Of a stretch of DNA of 28,075 nucleotides, positions 6,746 to 12,676 are shown one piece after another (the stretch's first letter is position 1; every line of letters starts with the position of its first letter). The notes under the pieces were generated by a model. The model did no database searches and was not told where the DNA came from. It worked only from the letters and a program-made list of their open reading frames with translations. The position numbers were made by a program, and so were the translations under genes. Source of the DNA: a virus. The DNA lies in the IMG/VR virus record IMGVR_UViG_3300025652_000395, positions 1 through 28,075 of that record, one strand, 5' to 3'.

Positions 6746-6954
6746 AGAAGAGGTACCTAAATAAGGAATCCGCCTCCTACAAATTTAAATGGGAGGTCCT
6801 GACGCTACCCGGGAACAGCGAGCTGAGTCTAGAGGGGCGTAAGAAGCTTTGGGAAGTATACCTGTATCACTTAGGAGCTAGCGGGCTGATAAGCAAGAGT
6901 AGCGCTAAAAGCTGGGTTTATCCAGATAAGCTTCTCAAAGAGAAAAAAAAATAG
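6742..6954 (+). CDS. Hypothetical basic protein, 70 aa
   Basis: Starts in an ATGA overlap with the transglycosylase-like gene, so it is translationally coupled to it. A strongly basic protein with SYKFKWEVLTLPGNSELSLEGRKKLWEVYLYH and a lysine-rich end (KLLKEKKK). No membrane segment, so not a holin. Unknown; the coupling suggests a shared task with the upstream gene. Confidence 0.7.
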   Translation: MKKRYLNKESASYKFKWEVLTLPGNSELSLEGRKKLWEVYLYHLGASGLISKSSAKSWVYPDKLLKEKKK

Positions 6955-6980
6955 TATATTTGTAATTTAAAACGTAATAG

Positions 6981-7178
6981 ATGTATAAACCTCGAACATG
7001 TAATGAAATCAATCAGTTTAGAATTGAAACACTGCTTAAGAAAGTACGTAAAGGAACGATGAGTAAACAGGAGGCGGCAAGTGAGCTCAATGAGCGCTTT
7101 AAAAGGCTGCAAAAAGAAAACATTGGAATGTATGATGAGATGTATCCAAAGTATATAAATTTATTTAAAACACTATAA
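6981..7178 (+). CDS. Hypothetical helical protein, 65 aa
   Basis: Preceded by a -7 box TATATTTG about 6955-6962 and the leader AATTTAAAACGTAATAG, but the matching -33 lies inside the end of gene 6742. Highly charged and helical (KQEAASELNERFKRLQKENI, about 35-54); probably a small coiled coil. The gene at 7182 follows by 3 bases. Not recognised. Confidence 0.7.
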   Translation: MYKPRTCNEINQFRIETLLKKVRKGTMSKQEAASELNERFKRLQKENIGMYDEMYPKYINLFKTL

Positions 7179-7181
7179 CAT

Positions 7182-7643
7182 ATGGGAATGAACAAATACG
7201 TGCACATAGGTCCTTATTTATTAATACCTAAGCTGCAAAAATCAGTAACCAGAACTATCCGGGTTGACGCATCCGGGAGGGAAGTAAAAGGTGGTCATAA
7301 ATTTGACCCGGTAACAGGTGAAGCCTACAAACAAGTATCAGTTACTGAAGATAAAATCAACAGGCCTCGTAGCTGGGGAGATGACGAACAATTTGAAGCT
7401 ATGGGACTGGAAGAAGATGCGTTCTTTCAGGGTGAAGGATGTGAAACCAATACACACTCAATCTTTTTAGCTAATGAACACGTATTCACTAACGATGATG
7501 AGGAACCAACTTCAATGCTGGGGCTGGATATAGAAGATGAGATGCTTAAATTTATGACTACTCATAAGAAGTATATTGATTATTATACTGAAGTATACGG
7601 ACCAGTAATCGTTGATTACGGTGTAGTTCCTTACTGGAGCTAA
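7182..7643 (+). CDS. Hypothetical protein, 153 aa
   Basis: Last gene of the plus block. MGMNKYVHIGPYLLIP suggests a short N-terminal strand; 'VDASGREVKGGHKFDPVTGEAY' is a linker-like region; residues 60-125 are acidic. The start could equally be the second ATG at 7188. Soluble; no known family. The stop is followed by the palindrome at 7647, a GC-rich hairpin and a bidirectional terminator. Confidence 0.75.
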   Translation: MGMNKYVHIGPYLLIPKLQKSVTRTIRVDASGREVKGGHKFDPVTGEAYKQVSVTEDKINRPRSWGDDEQFEAMGLEEDAFFQGEGCETNTHSIFLANEHVFTNDDEEPTSMLGLDIEDEMLKFMTTHKKYIDYYTEVYGPVIVDYGVVPYWS

Positions 7644-7646
7644 CTG

Positions 7647-7662
7647 GTACACATTTGTGTAC
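7647..7662 (+). repeat. Palindrome GTACACATTTGTGTAC, copy 1 of 4
   Basis: 7-bp arms with a 2-base centre, four bases after the stop of gene 7182. Related copies at 8238, 9703 and 10343. Confidence 0.7.
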
Positions 7663-7663
7663 A

Positions 7664-7686
7664 GCCCGGGTCCAAAACATCCGGGC
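7664..7686 (+). other. GC-rich hairpin in a convergent intergenic gap
   Basis: GCCCGG and CCGGGC form 6 bp around an 11-base loop. It has no T-tract on either strand, so it is not itself a terminator. It lies between the palindrome and the terminator at 7693. Confidence 0.5.
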
Positions 7687-7692
7687 ATAAAA

Positions 7693-7715
7693 AAAGCCTC
7701 TTAAAAAGAGGCTTT
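7693..7715. terminator. Bidirectional terminator between the plus and minus gene blocks
   Basis: AAAGCCTCTT (7693-7702) / AAGAGGCTTT (7706-7715), 10 bp with a 3-base loop, A-run on the left and T-run on the right. Serves the convergent genes ending at 7643 and 7737. Confidence 0.92.
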
Positions 7716-7736
7716 ATTGGTTTAGGAGAAAAACTA

Positions 7737-7979
7737 TTATCTAAGAACGGGCATTGTTAAATCCTTTCCTGAAGGAGATTGACCGAACATTGCACCACCA
7801 TCATTTCCTTCATCATCTTGTGAAGGGAAGATTAAAGTACCATCGGTAAACTCAATTACAACACATCTGCTGTACCATCCCATAGCTTCTGCTTCCGCTT
7901 TGGTCATGTAACGTGCTTTTCTTACTGTTTTTCCTTTTAATGCTTTGTTGGCTTCTTTAGCCCAATACTCATCTGACAT
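7737..7979 (-). CDS. Conserved small phage protein, 80 aa
   Basis: The order 'EYWAKEANKALKGKTVRKARYMT..EAEAMGW' then 'VVIEFTDGTLIFPSQDDEGNDGGAMF' recurs in short proteins of many phages; function unknown. α-helix first, then a two-strand β unit with a conserved QDDEGNDGGA turn. Start set by the leader GCATATGTTTAACCATAAAATATAAAAC and a promoter with -7 TACATTTG just upstream (complement of about 8008-8015). Confidence 0.8.
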   Translation of the reverse strand: MSDEYWAKEANKALKGKTVRKARYMTKAEAEAMGWYSRCVVIEFTDGTLIFPSQDDEGNDGGAMFGQSPSGKDLTMPVLR

Positions 7980-8021
7980 AGTTTTATATTTTATGGTTAA
8001 ACATATGCAAATGTATAAGTA

Positions 8022-8222
8022 TTATTTGATATATGCAACTTTATTATGTTTTTTTTCTAAACACTCATCACAAATAACATCAAAGGTATCCGGGTCTCCA
8101 GCATCATTCATCTCCATGTGGTCCTCATAACCTTCGCATTTACAGCACTGGTCAAATAACTGGCTGTTAGGATTAGCAGCAATCATCTCATCGATTTGCT
8201 GGGCTGTTAATTTCTTTCCCAT
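8022..8222 (-). CDS. Small zinc-ribbon-like protein, 66 aa
   Basis: Start chosen at MGKKLTAQQ (8222). An earlier in-frame ATG at 8243 would put its codons inside the palindrome at 8238. Contains CCKC near residues 26-29 and CDEC near 52-55, four cysteines suited to one zinc ion. The N-terminal helix 'LTAQQIDEMIAANPN' is typical of small adaptor-like phage proteins. Follows gene 8257 in the same direction with 34 bases between, and probably shares its transcript. Confidence 0.7.
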   Translation of the reverse strand: MGKKLTAQQIDEMIAANPNSQLFDQCCKCEGYEDHMEMNDAGDPDTFDVICDECLEKKHNKVAYIK

Positions 8223-8237
8223 CTTATAAAGTATTAC

Positions 8238-8253
8238 GTACACTTTTGTGTAC
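8238..8253 (-). repeat. Palindrome GTACACTTTTGTGTAC, copy 2 of 4
   Basis: Lies between the stop of gene 8257 and the start of gene 8022. Arms of 6 bp (GTACAC/GTGTAC). Confidence 0.7.
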
Positions 8254-8256
8254 TGG

Positions 8257-8613
8257 TTAAACGAATCCTAATGATTTGCTTGGTACACAATGTTCTGAAG
8301 CAATATATTTCTCATCGCTTTCAGTTGCTTTCCCATCGAAATGCTGTGCGGCAAAGTCTCTGGATATTGAATCCTTATAACCTTTAACCAATGTTTTAGC
8401 TAAATCGTGTGTTGCTTGGTTTCTGGCATCTCTACCATAATCAGGCTGTGCACAATTTTCAACAACAGCCATCATTGTTCTCATCATAGATTGCTGTAAT
8501 GTTCTGTGCTGTCTGTTGAATCCTTTTATGAATTCTTCATGCTCATGGCTGTTTGAACCATTAACAAAGTCGCTGAATGCTTCAGCAAGCTCTAATCCCG
8601 TTAGTCTACTCAT
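8257..8613 (-). CDS. Conserved phage protein, 118 aa
   Basis: Helical protein. N-terminus 'SRLTGLELAEAFSDFV' and the block 'FNRQHRTLQQSMMRTMMAVVE' (about 32-52) are like small proteins I recall from several phages, function unknown. C-terminal part 'KATESDEKYIASEHCVPSKSLGFV'. Soluble. It follows gene 8618 by four bases, so genes 8806-8618, 8613-8257 and 8222-8022 form one operon read leftwards. Confidence 0.75.
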   Translation of the reverse strand: MSRLTGLELAEAFSDFVNGSNSHEHEEFIKGFNRQHRTLQQSMMRTMMAVVENCAQPDYGRDARNQATHDLAKTLVKGYKDSISRDFAAQHFDGKATESDEKYIASEHCVPSKSLGFV

Positions 8614-8617
8614 AATA

Positions 8618-8806
8618 TTAACAATTTAAGTTTAATTCATTCTCTCTTTGGTTTAGCATATCACAAATATAATGTGCTTCCATATTGAATCTACTACCAA
8701 TAGGCGCAATATAAACAATCCACTTTGGTTTGTTCGGGTTCGTGCTGATGTTTTTCTCAACTACATCAGGAGACATATATCGTTCTTGTACTCTGTAATA
8801 TTCCAT
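8618..8806 (-). CDS. Hypothetical protein, 62 aa, probably leaderless mRNA
   Basis: Start MEYYRVQERY at 8806 is four bases after the -7 box TATATTTG (complement of 8811-8818). A longer reading from 8863 would run through the promoter and is rejected. Contains 'PKWIVYIAPIGSRFNMEAHYICDMLNQRENE', like short phage proteins of unknown role. First gene of the operon 8806 to 8022. Confidence 0.75.
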   Translation of the reverse strand: MEYYRVQERYMSPDVVEKNISTNPNKPKWIVYIAPIGSRFNMEAHYICDMLNQRENELNLNC

Positions 8807-8810
8807 AGGA

Positions 8811-8842
8811 CAAATATATAAGTAATAAATGATATATGCAAG
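8811..8842 (-). promoter_or_regulatory. Promoter giving a leaderless start
   Basis: Minus strand: CTTG-type -33 (complement of about 8839-8842), 20-base spacer, TATATTTG (8818 down to 8811), then TCCT and the ATG at 8806. Confidence 0.75.
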
Positions 8843-8867
8843 AAAAACTTTAAAAACTTTCAACCTT

Positions 8868-8916
8868 AAATATGGCGTAGGGTGGAGTCTACTCTTCTGA
8901 TGTCTCAGCCCCTTTA
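8868..8916 (-). ncRNA. Small RNA family, copy 1 of 3
   Basis: Minus strand, just after a -7 box TATCTTTG (complement of 8923-8930). Starts GGGGCTGAGACATCAG, with hairpin CTGA/TCAG, then GAAGAGTAG, then CTCCACCCTACGCCATATTT. GTAG pairs with CTAC in the second half. No reading frame of note. Two further copies lie at 12546-12609 and 15376-15431, in the same strand and same position relative to the upstream terminator. Confidence 0.7.
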
Positions 8917-8937
8917 CTATAACAAAGATACAAGAAA

Positions 8938-8972
8938 AAAATAACCTGACCTAATTAAAGCCAAGTTATTTT
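8938..8972 (-). terminator. Terminator with nested promoter, cassette 1
   Basis: Ends gene 8987. Stem AAAATAAC/GTTATTTT plus T-run. The loop carries TTAG (complement of 8951-8954), the -33 box of the promoter whose -7 box is TATCTTTG (complement of 8923-8930), with exactly 20 bases between. Confidence 0.8.
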
Positions 8973-8986
8973 AAATAAATTAATTG

Positions 8987-9205
8987 TTAATCCCCTGTTA
9001 ATCCAGCGCTTCGTCTTTCTAATCTAGTTTCAAGTTCAGAATTGGCCGCTTCATCTTCAGCCTCGGTACTTAATCCCAGTTCACGTTTAATTAACATGTT
9101 TAAGGTCATAGTCAGGTCATCAACCTCACCAGCTTCAAGCCCAGGGATTGCTTCCTGATAAGCCTCTAAAATTGGGTTTACAATTTCTTTCAATGTTTTA
9201 CTCAT
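8987..9205 (-). CDS. Hypothetical helical protein, 72 aa
   Basis: Start MSKTLKEIVNP at 9205, chosen because an earlier ATG at 9232 overlaps the promoter (TTTG complement of 9258-9261; TACATTTG complement of 9230-9237). Acidic and helical: 'AYQEAIPGLEAGEVDDLTMTLNMLIKREL', ending 'ELETRLERRSAGLTGD'. No known domain. Divergently arranged with the plus-strand gene at 9358. Confidence 0.75.
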   Translation of the reverse strand: MSKTLKEIVNPILEAYQEAIPGLEAGEVDDLTMTLNMLIKRELGLSTEAEDEAANSELETRLERRSAGLTGD

Positions 9206-9229
9206 AATATCTATGTTTAAAGTTAGATA

Positions 9230-9261
9230 CAAATGTACAAGTAATATTTGAATAAAACAAA
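9230..9261 (-). promoter_or_regulatory. Bacteroidota-type promoter
   Basis: Minus strand TTTG, 20 bases, TACATTTG. Drives gene 8987-9205. Confidence 0.85.
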
Positions 9262-9301
9262 TTTATTTTAATGTTAATATTATGCTAAAGCAGCAGAATC
9301 A

Positions 9302-9333
9302 TTTGTGAGATATAAAACAATGTATTATATTTG
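9302..9333 (+). promoter_or_regulatory. Bacteroidota-type promoter (divergent)
   Basis: TTTG (9302-9305), 20 bases, TATATTTG (9326-9333). Drives the lone plus-strand gene of this region at 9358. Confidence 0.85.
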
Positions 9334-9357
9334 CTGTATAATTTAAAACAATATATT

Positions 9358-9702
9358 ATGAGCTTTAGAAATTTATCATTATTTAGTTTTACCATCAGCA
9401 AAGATGACAACCATCAGGACCAAGACCTGATTGAGATGTGGCACAATTTAGACAGCGACTACGACCCGGACAGCGAGAACTGGCGTGTTGATGATGACCT
9501 GGAGGAACTGGGCTATGAATCCCAGGCCCAGAAAGAAATCAAACAAATTGATTGGGCCGGGGAAAATTATGACGATGAGACAAAGATTTGTACAATCTTA
9601 GGGATGATTTCAGATGGTCATGGGGATTATTCGGAACAGTTCCAGTATGAGATAAGCGAAGGAGATGGAGCTTACGCTGTAGCTGTGGCGTTCCTGACTT
9701 AG
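9358..9702 (+). CDS. Hypothetical acidic protein, 114 aa
   Basis: Start MSFRNLSLFSF at 9358, after the leader CTGTATAATTTAAAACAATATATT; an earlier ATG at 9331 overlaps the -7 box. Very acidic (WHNLDSDYDPDSENWRVDDD, about 28-47). C-terminal half 'GMISDGHGDYSEQFQYEISEGDGAYAVAVAFLT'. An acidic DNA-mimic-like composition is possible but unproven. It is the only plus-strand gene right of 7643 and is isolated by a divergent promoter and a bidirectional terminator. Confidence 0.75.
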   Translation: MSFRNLSLFSFTISKDDNHQDQDLIEMWHNLDSDYDPDSENWRVDDDLEELGYESQAQKEIKQIDWAGENYDDETKICTILGMISDGHGDYSEQFQYEISEGDGAYAVAVAFLT

Positions 9703-9716
9703 ACACATTTGTGTAC
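9703..9716 (+). repeat. Palindrome ACACATTTGTGTAC, copy 3 of 4
   Basis: Directly after the TAG stop of gene 9358, the same placement as copy 1 behind gene 7182. Confidence 0.7.
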
Positions 9717-9731
9717 AGGACCACGCATTAA

Positions 9732-9761
9732 AAAACCCAGAGCTGGAAAACTCTGGGTTTT
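9732..9761. terminator. Bidirectional terminator
   Basis: AAAACCCAGAG (9732-9742) / CTCTGGGTTTT (9751-9761), 11 bp with an 8-base loop. Ends gene 9358 on the plus strand and can stop minus-strand transcripts arriving from the RNA at 9811. Confidence 0.92.
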
Positions 9762-9810
9762 AATTAAAAAATACTAATTATGAATAAAAACAAAAATTGA
9801 ATGCTATTTT

Positions 9811-9988
9811 AAAAAGAAGCAGCAGCTTTGTTTATCTCACCCATATTCTAAAAAACCATACCCTCTGGCTTCAGGTTATATTAGAATGTTGCCGCTGTCG
9901 TTTTCCTTTCGGTGCTGACTATTTGTGACCGCTGGTATAGATTTAAGGCTTTACCACTTCTATGTAGCCACTGCTGCTTCTTTATTTG
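9811..9988 (-). ncRNA. Structured non-coding RNA, about 175 nt, closed by a 12-bp stem
   Basis: Minus strand. 5' AAGAAGCAGCAG (complement of 9971-9982) pairs perfectly with 3' CTGCTGCTTCTT (complement of 9814-9825), which runs into a T-tract and so doubles as the terminator. Inside: TGG/CCA with ATAGA/TCTAT, then CGGT/ACCG, then ATTCTAA/TTAGAAT with AACC/GGTT, suggesting a multi-branched fold rather than the single rod of 6S RNA. The promoter is directly upstream. No frame of note. Family not recognised. Confidence 0.75.
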
Positions 9989-9992
9989 ATTA

Positions 9993-10024
9993 CAAATATA
10001 TGACATTTTTTTGACATACACAAG
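9993..10024 (-). promoter_or_regulatory. Promoter of the 9811-9988 RNA
   Basis: Minus-strand CTTG-type -33 near complement of 10020-10024, -7 TATATTTG (complement of 9993-10000). Confidence 0.7.
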
Positions 10025-10050
10025 TTTTTTTTAACTTTTTTTTAAAAATA

Positions 10051-10107
10051 AATGGGAGCTGCTGGCGGTAGTAGCGCATTAAGTGAATCCTTGTACTCAC
10101 TCCCATT
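10051..10107 (-). other. Long 3' stem-loop downstream of gene 10113
   Basis: Minus strand AATGGGAG (complement of 10100-10107) pairs with CTCCCATT (complement of 10051-10058), enclosing about 41 bases with an inner GTGA/TCAC hairpin, followed by ATTTTT. It may be a terminator or an RNA-processing or stabilising element. A perfect 12-base palindrome TTACCTAGGTAA (10109-10120) overlaps the stop codon of gene 10113. Confidence 0.55.
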
Positions 10108-10112
10108 CTTAC

Positions 10113-10337
10113 CTAGGTAAAATTATCATTATAAACTTTTCCGATTTCAATTTCTTCGGTCCTTCCACCCCAATCTTCAAAGGCTGATTTGAATGTTGAC
10201 TGTGAAGGTAATTGTTTCTTCCACTCGTAAAACTTTGCTTTCAAAGCTCTTAGAGCCGCTTCTTCTGTTACATCCAAAACCGTTAGACCGTATCCAAAGA
10301 TTTCAGGTATTGTCGCTATCCAAATTCTTTTTTCCAT
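10113..10337 (-). CDS. Hypothetical protein, 74 aa
   Basis: Start MEKRIWIATIPEIFG at 10337. The longer reading from 10403 would translate the terminator/promoter and is rejected. 'WIATIPEIFGYGLTVLDVTEEAALRALKAKFYEWKK' looks like a β-strand plus helix unit, as in HicB-like or related small folds, but the match is too weak to claim. A palindrome (copy 4) lies in its 24-base leader. Confidence 0.75.
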   Translation of the reverse strand: MEKRIWIATIPEIFGYGLTVLDVTEEAALRALKAKFYEWKKQLPSQSTFKSAFEDWGGRTEEIEIGKVYNDNFT

Positions 10338-10342
10338 ATGCT

Positions 10343-10356
10343 GTACACTTTTGTGT
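10343..10356 (-). repeat. Palindrome GTACACTTTTGTGT, copy 4 of 4
   Basis: In the 5' leader of gene 10113-10337, between the -7 box and the ATG. A protein bound here could block transcription or translation of that gene. Confidence 0.65.
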
Positions 10357-10360
10357 CTGA

Positions 10361-10409
10361 CAAAGATACAAGAAAAGATTGGAACTACCAAAGATAATTC
10401 CAATCTTTT
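10361..10409 (-). terminator. Terminator of gene 10411 with nested promoter of gene 10113
   Basis: Minus strand AAAAGATTGGAA / TTCCAATCTTTT, perfect 12-bp stem (complement of 10398-10409 and 10373-10384). The loop holds TTTG (complement of 10389-10392), then 20 bases, then TATCTTTG (complement of 10361-10368). One sequence ends one gene and starts the next. Confidence 0.85.
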
Positions 10410-10410
10410 T

Positions 10411-10800
10411 TTAGTTTGTTAAAAAACCTCTTTTAACATAGTCTTTACCACACTTATACTTTGCACCCGTTATTACATTTTCAATTTTGCAAGGGTTCTT
10501 AGGTGCTTTGGTATTAAAACCTACAAGTTTAAGGCGTTCACCTCTAACTGTAAATTCTCTATTGTAATCAGAAGGTTCAAAACCATATCTATCACAAATG
10601 CTATCAAATTTAATTTGACCTACATCTTTACCGTTAACAGTTTCATTGTTGACTGTTAAACGACTTGTAAAGTGAGTTCCATCGGGATGGTAGGTAATAC
10701 TACCAATAGAAGCTTTGATGTTATGCTTCGCTTCCAACGCTTGCATAGCCTCTTTAAAATCTTTTCTAAACTCTTTAAAATCAGTATTTAAAATATCCAT
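10411..10800 (-). CDS. Hypothetical protein, 129 aa
   Basis: Begins MDILNTDFKEFRKDFKEAMQ (helix), followed by a β-like core 'ASIGSITYHPDGTHFTSRLTVNNETV' and a basic C-terminus with two Cys (KNPCKIENVITGAKYKCGKDYVKRG). Resembles small phage proteins of unknown function carrying 'FTVRGERLKLVGFNTKAPKNP'. Promoter TATATTTG and the TTTAACCAATAAAT leader lie directly upstream (10801-10850). Confidence 0.8.
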   Translation of the reverse strand: MDILNTDFKEFRKDFKEAMQALEAKHNIKASIGSITYHPDGTHFTSRLTVNNETVNGKDVGQIKFDSICDRYGFEPSDYNREFTVRGERLKLVGFNTKAPKNPCKIENVITGAKYKCGKDYVKRGFLTN

Positions 10801-10874
10801 ATAAATTATTTATTGGTTAAACATATGCAAATATATAAGTAATATTTGACATACACAAGAAAAAAATGCACAAA

Positions 10875-11309
10875 TTAAATATTTGCGCATACTGGTCCAA
10901 GACCTCTTTGGATGCTTACAGCGTCTGTAAGCTCACGTCCACAACATAAACAGCTTCCCGTATGCATTACATCAACATTATTGTCAAGCCACTCAAAAGC
11001 TCTCTTTTCAACCCATAGCAATACAAATGCTATTACCTTAGAAGTAGGCGTTTCAACAACACCACCTTTTCTATAAATTTTACCATTAAAGTAACTACCT
11101 AAATATTTAAAATCTAAATATCTAGTTTCAACACTTACGTGAGTGTACCATTTACCTTTGAATTCAGCTCTTCTAATTTGAAAAGTGAAGTCCTTACCAC
11201 TCTTTAAAGATTTGATAGTAAAATTGGACCCGTTGTTATTTTTCTCACGTTTTACAACGTTGTAAAGAGCTTCAGATGAAATTTTAACTTGGTTGGCTTC
11301 AGTAGTCAT
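10875..11309 (-). CDS. DUF6011-like zinc-binding protein, 144 aa
   Basis: The C-terminus has the characteristic pattern 'GSCLCCGRELTDAVSIQRGLGPVC' (about residues 117-140): a C-x2-C pair, then SIxxGxGPxC supplying a further Cys. This block defines small zinc modules in phage and actinobacterial proteins (DUF6011). The N-terminal 100 residues have β-strands (DFTFQIRRAEFKGKWYTHVSVE). Biochemical role unknown; probably a metal-stabilised nucleic-acid or protein-binding module. Confidence 0.75.
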   Translation of the reverse strand: MTTEANQVKISSEALYNVVKREKNNNGSNFTIKSLKSGKDFTFQIRRAEFKGKWYTHVSVETRYLDFKYLGSYFNGKIYRKGGVVETPTSKVIAFVLLWVEKRAFEWLDNNVDVMHTGSCLCCGRELTDAVSIQRGLGPVCANI

Positions 11310-11360
11310 AATCTTTGGTTTTAAATTCTATTCAAAGATAAGGGTAATATATGATATAAC

Positions 11361-11384
11361 CTAATATATTTTAAATATTATATC
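11361..11384. repeat. 24-base AT repeat, copy A
   Basis: CTAATATATTTTAAATATTATATC, identical at 12490-12513. This copy ends with the -33 box of the promoter for gene 10875. Confidence 0.6.
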
Positions 11385-11420
11385 CAATATTATTTTTAGA
11401 AGATATAAGACATTAACTAT

Positions 11421-11448
11421 TATAAGTTATATTAGTAGATAACTTATA
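11421..11448. repeat. 10-bp inverted repeat in an AT-rich gap
   Basis: TATAAGTTAT / ATAACTTATA with an 8-base centre, in the 240-base gap between genes 10875 and 11550. No T-tract; could be an operator or small hairpin. The rest of this gap holds a promoter (about 11325-11365), the AT repeat and the terminator at 11506. Confidence 0.5.
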
Positions 11449-11505
11449 CATAAAAGTCCAGTAGAAGCTCTTAAAATAGCTCGTAGCTATATGTATAGGG
11501 CAAAA

Positions 11506-11533
11506 AAAAAGCTATCATTTAAGATAGCTTTTT
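11506..11533 (-). terminator. Intrinsic terminator of gene 11550
   Basis: AAAAAGCTATC / GATAGCTTTTT, about 11-13 bp with a 6-base loop; on the minus strand it is followed by a T-run. Confidence 0.9.
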
Positions 11534-11549
11534 AATTTAAGATGCTTTT

Positions 11550-12413
11550 TTAGAAAGCATCAAAGTAACTTAATTTCTTACTTGAACGTTCAATTTGCAC
11601 TTCATTAGATGCAGTTGATTTTGAAATTTCAACTCGTCTGCTAAGGTAGTTAGTAACACTTGCATAAACGGTGTACATTGAAGCCTTAAGACCTAATTCA
11701 GCGTTATACTCTAATTCAGTATTAAACGCTTTTTTAAGTTCGTTATAACGGTCAATAGACTTAATTTCATTAGGGTTGATAGCTAATAATTTTCTAAACT
11801 CGTCAAAACTCATATCAGTTTTATGACCTCTTGGCATTTCTTGCTCATAAAACCATTTGTTAAGGTTAAACATAATTTCGGTTTGAGTCAATTCTTGACC
11901 GTCTAATAAAATATCACGTTGCTCAACTTGCTCTAACAATGATACAAAACCTTCAATAGATTTTTGCATCAAAACTAAACTATCTTTATAGTCTATTGTA
12001 TGTGGAATTTTGATATAAGCATCTTTGTGCATTAGTTTTGATTGAACCATACCATTAGTACAAATCAAACGTACTTGTTTGATAGCTAAATAACCTTTAC
12101 CACCACCATTATTAGGTACGGTAATAATAAGATTGTAAGTACTTTCACCTACTTTACTTGGTTTGTTACCAAAAGATACGTTTAAGCCAATAGACTCACC
12201 GTTTCTATGGTTAAAAGTAGTAACGTTGTAACCTTTGTCTAAAAATGCTTGACCTAATGTACTAACATCAGCAGTTTTAACAATATGGTAACTACCTTTA
12301 GGACAAACAACGTTTTTGCCCTCTAAGCCAAAAACTTGTCTAAAGTTAGATTTTGAACCGTCTTGGTTAAATAATTCTGCTTCTTGGTACTCAAATGTAA
12401 ATAAATTTTCCAT
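11550..12413 (-). CDS. DUF932-like phage/plasmid protein, 287 aa
   Basis: Resembles the DUF932 family of phage and plasmid proteins. N-terminal half has 'YHIVKTADVSTLGQAFLDKGYNV' and a β-rich core; the family hallmark 'VRLICTNGMV' lies about 109-118. The C-terminal half is helical (EGFVSLLEQVEQRDILLDG; 'ASMYTVYASVTNYLSRRVE'). Molecular function not established. Among the largest genes here, with its own promoter (TATATTTG near 12453-12460 complement) and a terminator. Confidence 0.8.
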   Translation of the reverse strand: MENLFTFEYQEAELFNQDGSKSNFRQVFGLEGKNVVCPKGSYHIVKTADVSTLGQAFLDKGYNVTTFNHRNGESIGLNVSFGNKPSKVGESTYNLIITVPNNGGGKGYLAIKQVRLICTNGMVQSKLMHKDAYIKIPHTIDYKDSLVLMQKSIEGFVSLLEQVEQRDILLDGQELTQTEIMFNLNKWFYEQEMPRGHKTDMSFDEFRKLLAINPNEIKSIDRYNELKKAFNTELEYNAELGLKASMYTVYASVTNYLSRRVEISKSTASNEVQIERSSKKLSYFDAF

Positions 12414-12489
12414 AATATTGGTTTTTAGTGTTATTATTGTTATTTCTTATGCAAATATACGAGTAATAAATGGAATAAAAAAATAAAAT

Positions 12490-12513
12490 CTAATATATTT
12501 TAAATATTATATC
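12490..12513. repeat. 24-base AT repeat, copy B
   Basis: Identical to 11361-11384; lies just upstream of the promoter of gene 11550. The pair brackets that gene. Confidence 0.6.
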
Positions 12514-12545
12514 AAAAAAGTTATTTTTATAGGTAAAATACTAAA

Positions 12546-12609
12546 AAAAAATATGGCGTAGGGTGGAGACCACTCTTCCCGTTGTTGGTGTTACACTCGG
12601 CCCGTCTTC
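12546..12609 (-). ncRNA. Small RNA family, copy 2 of 3
   Basis: Minus strand after -7 box TATCTTTG (complement of 12615-12622). Contains GGGCCGAGTGTAACAC...CGG (hairpin CCG/CGG with inner GTGT/ACAC), GAAGAGTGG, then CTCCACCCTACGCCATATTT, ending in a run of T, which makes termination here most plausible of the three. GTGG pairs with CTAC through a G-T pair where the other copies have GTAG/CTAC. Confidence 0.75.
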
Positions 12610-12630
12610 CACTACAAAGATACAAGAAAA

Positions 12631-12663
12631 AAATAACCCGACCTAATAAAAGCCGGGTTATTT
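12631..12663 (-). terminator. Terminator with nested promoter, cassette 2
   Basis: AAATAACCCG / CGGGTTATTT, 10 bp. The loop carries TTAG (complement of 12643-12646), with 20 bases to the -7 box at complement 12615-12622. Ends gene 12677 and starts the small RNA. Confidence 0.85.
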
Positions 12664-12676
12664 TTAAAAGTTTTTT

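Noticed and set aside
8868-8916. Riboswitch controlling the downstream gene
   Set aside because: In all three copies the next gene has its own promoter after the element, so a free small RNA is more likely than a leader switch.
9811-9988. 6S RNA
   Set aside because: Length and closing stem are similar, but the interior forms separate hairpins rather than one rod with a central bubble.
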